Shown here: positions 40,325-48,277 of the stretch, in pieces
How the letters are laid out: each line of letters begins with the position of its first letter
Position numbering within the stretch: position 1 is the stretch's first letter
NCBI GenBank assembly: GCA_049323615.1
Contig: JBMOPD010000043.1
Coordinates: 1 to 53,482, forward strand
DNA: 53,482 nucleotides
DNA from: JBMOPD01 sp049323615
Lineage (GTDB): Bacteria > Bacillota > Desulfotomaculia > Desulfotomaculales > Desulfocucumaceae
Direction of reading: 5' to 3'
Notes under the pieces: model-generated
Seen by the model: only the letters and a program-made list of their open reading frames with translations
What the model was told of the DNA's origin: nothing
The model's database searches: none
Made by a program: the position numbers and the translations under genes

Positions 40325-42568
40325 CTACATCAAATTCTGCGGGTCTATATCCACCACTACACTGGTACTGTTCCTGCCCCTGGTCTCCACCCGCCCCATA
40401 ACCGACCGCAACAGGCTGCGCAGCCGGTTGCCGCTCCCGGACTTGACGATTATATGATAGCGGTAACGGTCTTTGGCCCTGGTCAGGGGAGCGGGGGACG
40501 GCCCCAGTATTTCAATGCCCTCCTGCCCTTCGCTCCCTCCGGAGCCACCGGCTATCAGGGACACCCATTGTTTCGCCATTTCCCTCACCTCTCCCTCGTC
40601 CCTGCCGGTGACCAGCACCCTGGCCAGCCTTGCAAAGGGGGGATATTTCAGGGACTTCCTTATTTTCATTTCCTGTTTGTAAAAACCGGCGTAATCATGG
40701 GCCGACGCCAAAACAATGGAGTAGTGCCGGGGAGAAAATGTCTGCACCAGCACCTGGCCGCCCAGTTCTCCCCTGCCGGTACGGCCCGCCACCTGAGCAA
40801 CCAGTTGAAATGTTCTCTCGGCCGACCGGAAATCCGGCATGTGCAGCGTTATGTCGGCATTTATCACGCCCACCAGGGTAACCTGCGGCATATCCAGTCC
40901 CTTGGCCACCATCTGGGTGCCGATCAGTATGTCGGCCCCGCCCTCCCGGAAAGCCTTCAGTATCCGCCCGTGGGACCCTTTCCTGGTGGTGGTGTCGCTG
41001 TCCATGCGCAGAGTCCGGGCGCCGGGAAAGAGCTTTACAACCGCTTCTTCAACCTTCTGGGTGCCTGTTCCGAAATACTCAACATACCTGCTCCCGCAGT
41101 CGGGACAGTACCCCCGGGCGGCTGTCGAATAGTTGCAGTAGTGGCAGCAGAGGCGGCCGCCGGTATGGTAGGTCAGTGAAATATCGCAGTGCGGACATTT
41201 TATCACCAGCCCGCATTCCCTGCATACCACAAAGGTGGAGTAACCCCTCCGGTTTAAGAATAATATTACCTGCTCCCCGCGGGTCAGCCTGTCCCCAATG
41301 GCCGAGGCCAGTTGGCGGCTGAAAATGCCGGGGTTTCCGGCCCTCATTTCCTCCCGCATGTCAATAACCTCAACCTCGGGCATGGGCTTCATCTCTATCC
41401 TTCTGGTAAGCTCCAGCAGCCCGTACGGTCCGCCCGGCTGGGCCCGGTAGTATGACTCAACGGAGGGGGTGGCGCTGCCCAAAACGGTTACCGCCTCAAA
41501 TTGCCCGGCCAGCCTTAAGGCAACATCCCGGACGTGGTAGCGGGGAGTTTCCTCCTGCTTGTATGACGGCTCATGCTCCTCATCAAGGATAATCAGCCCC
41601 AGGCCGGTCAGGGGGGCAAAGGCCGCCGAGCGGGCCCCCAGCACCACAGGGGCCGCGCCGCAGGCGACACGCCTCCATTCATCATATCTTTCCCCCTCGG
41701 ACAGCCTGCTATGTAGCACGGCCACCCTGTCCCCGAAGTATCCTTTAAAGGCCGACACCATCTGGGGCGTCAGGGAAATTTCCGGCACCATTACCACCGC
41801 CTGCTTTCCCCTGCCCAGGGCATGGGCGATGGCCCTTAAGTAGATCTCGGTTTTTCCGCTGCTGGTAACCCCGTGCAGCAGGAACACCCGGCGCTGTGAC
41901 CGGTCAACGGCTTTGTTTATTTCCTCCAGGGCAGCCGCCTGCTCCGCGGTCAGGTCAAAATCACCCCGGGCGACCGGGCCGTCCTCCGGATAAGGATCCC
42001 GGCGCTGCTCCACTTCCCCGCTGCGCAGCAGCCCCTCTGAGACCAGTTTATCCACCACACTTACAGACGTTCCCGCGGCTGCCGCCAGCCCTTTCCTGGA
42101 CATGCCCGGGTGGGCGGCGGCGGCCAGCCATACCGCTTCCCTTTTGGCCGACCGCCGGTCAAAAACGGGTTTTTTCCCATCGGGAAAAACCGGATAGAGG
42201 CCCTTCACCTTCTTAGATCCGGTGCCCTGTATCCGCGGAGATATGACCGCCTGCAGGGCCGATACCAGGGGGCACAGGTAGTAATCGGCCATCCACCTGG
42301 CCAACTCCATCTGGCCGGGGGTGAAAACAGGCCCCTCATCCAGAACTTCCTTTATCTCCTTTAATTCAAACTTATCCAGCACCTTTTCGGGGGGAGGGCC
42401 GAGGCCGGTAACATACCCTTCCACCTGCCTCCTGTTAAAGGGAACCAGTACCCTGCTTCCCACCCTCACGCTTCCCGCCAGCCGGGGGGGCACCACATAA
42501 TGAAAGCTGTGGTCGATTTTCCTTGTGGTGACGTCCACCAGCACCTCGGCGCACAATACCTTTTCCAT
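40325..42568 (-). CDS. priA: Primosomal protein N' (PriA helicase)
   Basis: 3'-5' superfamily 2 helicase that restarts stalled replication forks. 747 residues: N-terminal fork-binding domain, Walker A GVTSSGKTEIYL, DEEH box, and a zinc-binding insert with four CxxC pairs (CRECGLVIKCPHCD and CCHYCNY through CPDCGS). The helicase second half contains IGTQMVAKGLDMPQVTLVGV and the C-terminal QVAGRTGRGE. First gene of the 15-gene operon, with an extended -10 promoter just upstream. Confidence 0.97.
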   Translation of the reverse strand: MEKVLCAEVLVDVTTRKIDHSFHYVVPPRLAGSVRVGSRVLVPFNRRQVEGYVTGLGPPPEKVLDKFELKEIKEVLDEGPVFTPGQMELARWMADYYLCPLVSALQAVISPRIQGTGSKKVKGLYPVFPDGKKPVFDRRSAKREAVWLAAAAHPGMSRKGLAAAAGTSVSVVDKLVSEGLLRSGEVEQRRDPYPEDGPVARGDFDLTAEQAAALEEINKAVDRSQRRVFLLHGVTSSGKTEIYLRAIAHALGRGKQAVVMVPEISLTPQMVSAFKGYFGDRVAVLHSRLSEGERYDEWRRVACGAAPVVLGARSAAFAPLTGLGLIILDEEHEPSYKQEETPRYHVRDVALRLAGQFEAVTVLGSATPSVESYYRAQPGGPYGLLELTRRIEMKPMPEVEVIDMREEMRAGNPGIFSRQLASAIGDRLTRGEQVILFLNRRGYSTFVVCRECGLVIKCPHCDISLTYHTGGRLCCHYCNYSTAARGYCPDCGSRYVEYFGTGTQKVEEAVVKLFPGARTLRMDSDTTTRKGSHGRILKAFREGGADILIGTQMVAKGLDMPQVTLVGVINADITLHMPDFRSAERTFQLVAQVAGRTGRGELGGQVLVQTFSPRHYSIVLASAHDYAGFYKQEMKIRKSLKYPPFARLARVLVTGRDEGEVREMAKQWVSLIAGGSGGSEGQEGIEILGPSPAPLTRAKDRYRYHIIVKSGSGNRLRSLLRSVMGRVETRGRNSTSVVVDIDPQNLM

Positions 42569-42608
42569 AACAACCTCGAATAAAGGCTAAAATCCGCGCT
42601 ACAGGTTA

Positions 42609-42617
42609 ATTATACCA
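42609..42617 (-). promoter_or_regulatory. Extended -10 promoter ahead of priA
   Basis: On the minus strand TGGTATAAT forms an extended -10 element 41 bases ahead of the priA start. No good -35 hexamer lies upstream; a long hairpin occupies that place. Confidence 0.5.
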
Positions 42618-42623
42618 GATCAC

Positions 42624-42656
42624 CCGGTTAAGCGGGTAAATTTCCCGCTTAACCGG
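42624..42656 (-). terminator. Long inverted repeat at the end of the MBL gene
   Basis: Perfect 13-base arms CCGGTTAAGCGGG (42624-42636) and CCCGCTTAACCGG (42644-42656) with a 7-base loop; the MBL stop codon is inside it. There is no T run, so termination may be factor-assisted. It sits directly upstream of the priA promoter. Confidence 0.55.
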
Positions 42657-43620
42657 CCCGGCTGTACACATACTGCGATCCCGCCGAATACAGAACGAAG
42701 GCGACGGCCATTTTCTCCGAAATCATTTTTAATGCCTGGAATCCGCTGCAGTGCATGGGTACGATCTGTCCGGGCGCCACGCCGGCCAGACCGGCCACGG
42801 TTTTTTCAATTTTTTCGGCCGGGGCGCCGGAGAGGTGGAAACCTCCCAGTATGGCGTGAATTTTTTCCACCCCGGTCAATTCCACGGCCCGCCTGACAAT
42901 GTTCACTATGCCCCCGTGGGCGCAGGCGGTGAGGATTACCAGGCCCTTTCCGGCCACGTTGAAGGCCAGGCTCAATTCCCCCACGAAATCATCCTGCTCA
43001 AGCCGGCCGTCCCTTTCTACCATCAGCAGGGGGGATCCCTGCTCGAATTCGGTAACCCTGGGCACCGGACCGATGACCAGCACTCCCGGCAGTATCTCCT
43101 CCGGCCGGTCAATTTCCCTTATCCGGCAGCCGGCGGCTTCCACCCCGGCCGGCTCAAGCCTGCCCAGGTCCAGTTTCATGCCGGGGGGACAGATATACCT
43201 CCTTAAAAATGCTTCTTTCCCCACGTAGAGGGGAAGCGGCAGCTTTTCCCGGGGCACCAGGCCGCTGATAACCCTTTGCAGCCCCCCGTAGTGGTCAAAG
43301 TGTCCGTGGCTCAATACGGCCGCCCTGACCCCGGACAGGTCTATGCCCATGGCCTCCATGTTGCGGGCCGTTCCCTCCCCGGAAACGCCGAAATCCATCA
43401 GCAGGGAGTTCTTCTGCCCGGCGGCGGCCACCTCTATAAAGCAGGCAAACCCGTGCTCGGCGGAAAGGTGGGCCGGCAGTTCCGCCACTCCCCCGCTCCC
43501 CGCCCCGACAAACCTGTACCTCTGCACATTTGCCTCGGGCATCAGCAGGCCGTCGTAAAAATTGTCCATGGTAACGGTTATTTTTACCTCATCGGCGGCC
43601 GTCACTGCAATTTTTTCCAC
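42649..43620 (-). CDS. MBL-fold metallo-hydrolase
   Basis: A 323-residue metallo-beta-lactamase-fold protein. The metal site motif is SHGHFDHYGG; further ligands lie in TACAHGGIVNIVR and near the C-terminus in VPMHCSGFQA. It resembles the subgroup annotated as methylaminobenzene-ribofuranosyl phosphate synthase-like (archaeal methanopterin gene), whose bacterial members have no fixed role. The start is the GTG at 43620, six bases after AAGGAGGTG; the two ATGs upstream are part of that site. Divergent from the TrmB operon. Confidence 0.87.
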   Translation of the reverse strand: MEKIAVTAADEVKITVTMDNFYDGLLMPEANVQRYRFVGAGSGGVAELPAHLSAEHGFACFIEVAAAGQKNSLLMDFGVSGEGTARNMEAMGIDLSGVRAAVLSHGHFDHYGGLQRVISGLVPREKLPLPLYVGKEAFLRRYICPPGMKLDLGRLEPAGVEAAGCRIREIDRPEEILPGVLVIGPVPRVTEFEQGSPLLMVERDGRLEQDDFVGELSLAFNVAGKGLVILTACAHGGIVNIVRRAVELTGVEKIHAILGGFHLSGAPAEKIEKTVAGLAGVAPGQIVPMHCSGFQALKMISEKMAVAFVLYSAGSQYVYSRAG

Positions 43621-43700
43621 AACCAGCACCTCCTTCATCATTTTATTATAACATGGTTTTCAACGGTACCTTTCTTCCGCCGGCCCTTACAAAAATGGTA

Positions 43701-43729
43701 TTGACTTTGCCATTGTTTGAATATAAATT
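43701..43729 (+). promoter_or_regulatory. Promoter of the TrmB-BKACE operon
   Basis: TTGACT (43701-43706) with an AT-rich -10 region TATAAATTAAAT starting at 43722; the best 17-base spacing gives TAAATT. The operator palindrome follows 14 bases downstream. Confidence 0.5.
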
Positions 43730-43743
43730 AAATTTAGGTAATA

Positions 43744-43759
43744 TACTACCCGGGTAGTA
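43744..43759 (+). promoter_or_regulatory. 16-base perfect palindrome, operator candidate
   Basis: TACTACCCGGGTAGTA is symmetric over all 16 positions and lies between promoter and ribosome site of the TrmB-family gene. Autoregulation by that product is the simplest reading. No second copy was found ahead of the later genes of the operon. Confidence 0.65.
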
Positions 43760-43779
43760 AATAACTGGAGGAACCTAAA

Positions 43780-44574
43780 TTGCCCGACAATCTTTCCGAC
43801 GAGCTGGTAAAGTCATTTTTACATTTAGGCCTGACCACATACGAGGCCATGGCCTATATCGCCCTTTTACGGCGGCATCCGGTCAACGGCCATGAAATCA
43901 GCCGGCTGTCCGGTGTGCCGGGACCAAAGATATACGAGACCCTGGACAGACTGACCAGGAAGGGACTGGTGGCCCCCCTGCAAACGGAGCCCGTCACCTA
44001 TGAACCCCTGCCCTACATTGAGTTTCTGAAATACAAGGAAAATGAGACCAAAAGCAATATCCGGTTCCTGCAGGAAAACCTGGACAAACTGGTTACCACC
44101 GACAGCCCGCACCTGATCTGGCACATCCGGGGTTACGGGGCGCTGATGGCCAAGGCCGGCGAAATAATAAACAGCAGTGAAGATGAGGTCCTTATAAGCT
44201 TCTGGGAAGAGCAGGCAAAGGATATCACAGGGCCGCTGTCAGAAGCGGTGAAGCGAAACGTACGGGTTATCAGCATGCAATTCGGGCCGGGCACCACCGA
44301 CATAGGCACGGTATACAGGCACATCCTGCTGGATACCATATACAAAAGGCACGGCAATGAAATGACCCTGGCGGCAGACAATAAATACGGCTTTTTCATG
44401 AACCTGGCGCCCGGGGGAGAATGGGAAGGCTACTGGACCAGCAACCCCGGGGTAATCAGGATGGTTACCAATTACATAAGGCACGACATCTATGTCAACA
44501 AACTGATTATGGAGTTGGGCAATACGGCTTTCGATTTATACGGCCCGCAGCTTGAAGGCCTGCTGAACATTTAA
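43780..44574 (+). CDS. TrmB-family transcriptional regulator
   Basis: A 264-residue regulator of the TrmB family. The N-terminal winged helix (about 8-75) reads LGLTTYEAMAYIALLR, then SGVPGPKIYETLDRLTRKGLV. A coiled-coil linker (about 88-110) follows, and the C-terminal part is a PLD-like or sugar-binding-like effector domain. TTG start eight bases after GGAGG. It is first in a plus-strand operon for beta-keto-acid cleavage and short-chain acid transport and has a perfect palindrome in its leader, so it probably senses an acid or CoA intermediate of that pathway. Confidence 0.88.
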   Translation: MPDNLSDELVKSFLHLGLTTYEAMAYIALLRRHPVNGHEISRLSGVPGPKIYETLDRLTRKGLVAPLQTEPVTYEPLPYIEFLKYKENETKSNIRFLQENLDKLVTTDSPHLIWHIRGYGALMAKAGEIINSSEDEVLISFWEEQAKDITGPLSEAVKRNVRVISMQFGPGTTDIGTVYRHILLDTIYKRHGNEMTLAADNKYGFFMNLAPGGEWEGYWTSNPGVIRMVTNYIRHDIYVNKLIMELGNTAFDLYGPQLEGLLNI

Positions 44575-44622
44575 AGATCTGCAGCGACGGGGTTAAAATA
44601 TTCAGTTACGGGGGGATTTAGA

Positions 44623-45549
44623 ATGTCCAACAAGGTTATTGTCACGGCGGCGATCACAGGTGCCATCCATACTCCTTCCATGAGTCCTTACCTGCCGGTT
44701 ACACCAAAACAGATCGCCGACGAGGCGGTCAGGGCCTACGAAGAGGGGGCGGCGGTGGCCCACATCCACGTGCGCAACCCGGAAAACGGCATGCCGGTAT
44801 CGGACATGGAACTGTTCCGGGAAGTGGTCACCGAAGTTAAAGGCCGGTGCAACATCATCCTCTGTTTGACCACCGGGGGCAGCCTGGGCGCCACCACCGC
44901 CCAGAGGGTAGCGGTGGTACCCACCTTCAAACCCGAACTGGCCTCTTTCAATTTTGGCTCCATAAACTTCGCCCTGTTCCACGTGCTGTCCAACAAAAAC
45001 CTGCAGTTCAAGTACGAATGGGAAAAGCAGTACCTGGGCATGACTGAGGATTTTATCTTCCCCAACACCTTTAAGACCCTGCGCGAGTACTGCCAGTACT
45101 TTGACGAAAACCAAACCAAACCGGAGCTGGAGATTTACGACCTGGGCATGATCAACAACGCGGCCTTTATGCTGGAAAGGGGCTACCTGAAGAAACCGCT
45201 GTACATCCAGTTCGTGCTCGGCATCCTGGGCTCCGCCCCGGCCACGCTGGAGAACCTCATGTTTTTCTACCAGACCGCCAGAAATACCATCGGCGACTTT
45301 GCCTGGTCGGTGTGTGCCGCGGGCCGTCACCAGATCAACATGTGCACCGCGGCCCTGCTTATGGGCGGCAACGTCCGGGTGGGGCTGGAGGATAACCTGT
45401 ACCTTGAAAAAGGGGTGCCGGCGAAAAGCAACGGCGAGCAGGTGGCCAAGATCGTGCGCATCGCCAGGGAGCTGGGACGGGAACCGGCCACTCCCGACGA
45501 GGCAAGAAAGATTTTGGGGTTAAAAGGGATAGACAGGGTCAACTATTAG
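44623..45549 (+). CDS. Beta-keto acid cleavage enzyme (BKACE, DUF849)
   Basis: A 308-residue zinc enzyme that swaps acyl groups between a beta-keto acid and acetyl-CoA, giving acetoacetate and a new acyl-CoA; 3-keto-5-aminohexanoate cleavage enzyme of lysine fermentation is the prototype. The metal site VAHIHVRNP has His47 and His49, and VRVGLEDN carries the third ligand. TTGGSLGATTAQR and SFNFGSINF are family segments. No lysine-fermentation genes are present, so the substrate differs; BKACEs next to a 3-hydroxyacyl dehydrogenase can act on dehydrocarnitine. GGGGGG precedes the ATG. Confidence 0.92.
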   Translation: MSNKVIVTAAITGAIHTPSMSPYLPVTPKQIADEAVRAYEEGAAVAHIHVRNPENGMPVSDMELFREVVTEVKGRCNIILCLTTGGSLGATTAQRVAVVPTFKPELASFNFGSINFALFHVLSNKNLQFKYEWEKQYLGMTEDFIFPNTFKTLREYCQYFDENQTKPELEIYDLGMINNAAFMLERGYLKKPLYIQFVLGILGSAPATLENLMFFYQTARNTIGDFAWSVCAAGRHQINMCTAALLMGGNVRVGLEDNLYLEKGVPAKSNGEQVAKIVRIARELGREPATPDEARKILGLKGIDRVNY

Positions 45550-45585
45550 GCCCATATAACAAACAGAGAAACAGGAGGAAATCCC

Positions 45586-46548
45586 ATGCGCCCGGAAGAT
45601 ATTAAAAAAATTGCAGTAGTCGGCGCAGGGCTGATGGGCCACGGAATCGCCCTCACCTATGCCCTGGCCGGCTACAGGGTTGCTTTAAACGACATAAATG
45701 ACGGCATACTTGAGAACGCAATCAGGCATATCAGGGAAAACCTTTTGCTGTTTGCCGACAATGATCTGATTAAACATGAGAAAATTGACCAGGCCCTGGC
45801 CCGCGTCGCCGCCACCACCGATCTTGAAAAGGCGGTGGACGGCGCGGATTTTGTAACCGAGGCCATAGTTGAAGACACAGAGGCGAAAAGGAGCCTGTTC
45901 CGTTCACTGGACGACCTGTGCCCGCCGCACACAATCCTGGCCAGCAATACCTCCTCGCTGCTGATCAGCGATTTCGGGGCGGGGACGAAAAGGGAAGACA
46001 AACAACTGATTACCCACTGGTTTAACCCGCCCCACATCGTACCAGTGGTGGAGATCGTCAGGGGGCCGAAAACTTCCGATGAAACTGTGGACATCGCCTA
46101 CTCCCTGCTGAAAAAGGCAAAAAAATCTCCGGTCAGGGTTTTGAAAGAGCTGCCCGGCTTTCTTGTCAACCGCGTGCAGTCGGCGGCCATCAGGGAGGTC
46201 TGGTCGTTGTGGGAGCAGGGAGTGGCCAGCGTTGAGGATATCGACCTGGCCATTAAGGGAAGCTTCGGATTTCGCCTGGCCAGCCTGGGCCCGCTGCAGA
46301 TCTGCGACCTTGGGGGTCTGGACCTGTGGTACCGGGTAGGCGTCAATCTAATGAAAGAAATCAACAATTCCACCGAACCCTCCCCGGCAGTCAAGGAAAA
46401 AGTGGACAGGGGTGAGCTGGGGCTAAAGTCCGGAAAAGGATTTTACAATTACTCAACCGACTACTTTAAAGAAAATTGGGACGAGGTGGTGCAAAAAAGA
46501 GACAGGGAATTTATCCGGCGCCTGAAAATGCTTTACTGGTCCGAGTAA
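45586..46548 (+). CDS. 3-hydroxyacyl-CoA dehydrogenase family protein
   Basis: A 320-residue NAD-dependent dehydrogenase. The Rossmann motif VVGAGLMGHGIA (Gly13, Gly15, Gly18) and LNDIN mark NAD binding; ASNTSSL and THWFNPP contain the catalytic Ser and His; the C-terminal domain has LPGFLVNRVQ and SGKGFYNY. It should oxidise a 3-hydroxy acid or ester to the 3-keto form that the upstream BKACE cleaves. Carnitine-type and lambda-crystallin-like enzymes share this form, so the substrate need not be a CoA ester. CAGGAGG precedes the ATG. Confidence 0.92.
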   Translation: MRPEDIKKIAVVGAGLMGHGIALTYALAGYRVALNDINDGILENAIRHIRENLLLFADNDLIKHEKIDQALARVAATTDLEKAVDGADFVTEAIVEDTEAKRSLFRSLDDLCPPHTILASNTSSLLISDFGAGTKREDKQLITHWFNPPHIVPVVEIVRGPKTSDETVDIAYSLLKKAKKSPVRVLKELPGFLVNRVQSAAIREVWSLWEQGVASVEDIDLAIKGSFGFRLASLGPLQICDLGGLDLWYRVGVNLMKEINNSTEPSPAVKEKVDRGELGLKSGKGFYNYSTDYFKENWDEVVQKRDREFIRRLKMLYWSE

Positions 46549-46750
46549 ACGGGAAATAAACCCATATCGGGGTTACCCGACAGACTTTAGCATTAATGCT
46601 GCCACCAATTAAAGTTTTAGGAGGTGAATAACCAAAGTTAACAAAAAGTGAATCAAAGATTGAGCAAAGGGGGGAACCGCACCGGATTCGCAATTGTCAG
46701 AATGATAGGTATTTTTCAAAATTTAATTAAGTTCTGAAAGGGTGAAACAT
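46549..46750 (+). other. Operon gap with an orphan ribosome site
   Basis: About 200 bases without a convincing gene. An ideal AGGAGGTG lies at about 46619-46626, but no start codon follows and the frames close within a few codons. A weak inverted repeat (AACCC/GGGTT) occurs at 46560-46575. It may be the trace of a lost small gene or a regulated leader of the transporter. Confidence 0.35.
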
Positions 46751-48133
46751 ATGGCCGTAGCGAAAGCCCGGCAGAGCCGTCTGGACCGCTTTGCGCGGAT
46801 TGCCGAAGGGGTGGTGCCGGACGCCATTACCGCATCGATTATATTCCTGGTCATCCTTTTTATCTGCGCGCTGGCCCTGGGCAACTCGGTGCAAAAGACT
46901 ATGGATGCGTATTATAAGGGCCTGTGGATGCTCTTGGCATTTACCATGCAGATGACACTGATCATAACCTTAAGTGCGGTATTCGGATCCACTCCTTTAT
47001 TCAGGCGTATTATCATTTCACTATCCAGAATCCCCAAAAACCTTTTTCAGGTCCAGGCCCTGGGGGTTTTACTGGTATCAATCGTCTCGTACTTTTACTG
47101 GGGGCTGGGTATAGCCTTATCCCCCATCATCGCCGTTTATTTCTGCAATGAGGCCGAGAAAAAGGGTATTAAAGCCGACTTCCTTTTCACCCTGGCGGTA
47201 TTCTACGCGGCCACCTCGATCTGGCAGTACGGCTTTTCCTCCAGCGAAGCCCTTTTAATGGTCACACCCGGGCATTTCCTGGAAAAGGTTACCGGAATCA
47301 TGCCCCTGACAACAACCATCTGGTCTCCGGCGGCCATAATTCATACTATCGTCTTTACTGTCATACTGATTTTGGCTGCCCGCTTTTTCACACCCAGAGA
47401 GGTAAGGCCCGTTTCCGAATACCCGGACGCCCACAAATTAACCGAGGCCAATATCGTGGGCGAATACATCGTCACCGACACCGGCATAGGGGAAGCAAAG
47501 GGGCTTACTTACTCGGAACGGCTGGAAAGGTATACATTTATCTCGGTGATACTCTGCATCGCCCTGACCGGCTGGCTGTACTACCACTTTGGGGTTAAGA
47601 AATTGAGCCTGGACCTGAACTCACTGAACGTCATCTTCCTGCTGCTTTCCTTCCTTCTCCACAAAAATGTCTTTAACTTTACCAGAGCCCTGCAGGAAGG
47701 CGTAAAATCCTCCTGGTCGGTAATTGTGATTTACCACCTGTACGCCGCCCTGGCCGGTATCATACAGTTCACCAACATAGGGGAAAAATTCGCCGGCGCC
47801 CTGGCCTCAATTTCCACGGCCTATACATTCCCGCTGCTGATAGCCCTCGCCGCAACGGCGATCGCCATATTCGTCCCCTCCAGCGGCGGCCAGTGGGTTA
47901 TCCAGGGCTTTATCACCTGTAAGGCGGCGGCAGCGGTGGGTATAACCTATCAGCGGGGCATGCTGGCGCTAATGGTGGGCGACCAGATGGGCAACCTGAT
48001 CTCCCCGTTCTGGTACGTGGTTGTGGCCGGCATTGCCCGGGTTGACTTCAGAAAGTTCTTCGGCTACGGCCTGGTGTTCTCTGCCATCTGGTTTGTCCTG
48101 GGTGTGTTGGTATTCACGTTCCTTCCATGTTAA
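46751..48133 (+). CDS. atoE: Short-chain fatty acid transporter (AtoE type)
   Basis: A 460-residue integral membrane protein with about twelve helices, of the AtoE family that imports short-chain fatty acids such as acetoacetate or butyrate. Family segments include GVVPDAITASIIFLVIL near the start, and FVPSSGGQWVIQG with GDQMGNLISPFWYVV near the end. The ATG at 46751 is six bases after AAAGGGTG and is preferred over the GTG at 46742. It is the last gene of the TrmB-BKACE-dehydrogenase operon, so it may import the substrate or export the acid products. Confidence 0.92.
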   Translation: MAVAKARQSRLDRFARIAEGVVPDAITASIIFLVILFICALALGNSVQKTMDAYYKGLWMLLAFTMQMTLIITLSAVFGSTPLFRRIIISLSRIPKNLFQVQALGVLLVSIVSYFYWGLGIALSPIIAVYFCNEAEKKGIKADFLFTLAVFYAATSIWQYGFSSSEALLMVTPGHFLEKVTGIMPLTTTIWSPAAIIHTIVFTVILILAARFFTPREVRPVSEYPDAHKLTEANIVGEYIVTDTGIGEAKGLTYSERLERYTFISVILCIALTGWLYYHFGVKKLSLDLNSLNVIFLLLSFLLHKNVFNFTRALQEGVKSSWSVIVIYHLYAALAGIIQFTNIGEKFAGALASISTAYTFPLLIALAATAIAIFVPSSGGQWVIQGFITCKAAAAVGITYQRGMLALMVGDQMGNLISPFWYVVVAGIARVDFRKFFGYGLVFSAIWFVLGVLVFTFLPC

Positions 48134-48175
48134 TAGCGATCAGGCAGTCAGTTTTTAATTAAAATTTCATTCTCC

Positions 48176-48212
48176 GGGTGTGGGGCAACATTCTTCCCCA
48201 CACCCCATTTTC
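48176..48212 (+). terminator. Terminator of the TrmB-BKACE operon
   Basis: Perfect 10-base arms GGGTGTGGGG (48176-48185) and CCCCACACCC (48196-48205) with a 10-base loop, followed by a T-rich stretch, 43 bases after the transporter stop. Confidence 0.85.
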
Positions 48213-48254
48213 ATTTGACTAGGGGCGGGGAGGTGGTGTTCGAGAAAGGCCGGT

Positions 48255-48275
48255 GGATTCTGAATTCTGGATTCT
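48255..48275. repeat. Heptad repeat, site 7 (3 units)
   Basis: GGATTCT, GAATTCT and GGATTCT in exact register between the convergent transporter and SDR-like genes. On the other strand the units read AGAATCC and AGAATTC, matching those at 229-249. Confidence 0.75.
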
Positions 48276-48277
48276 CC

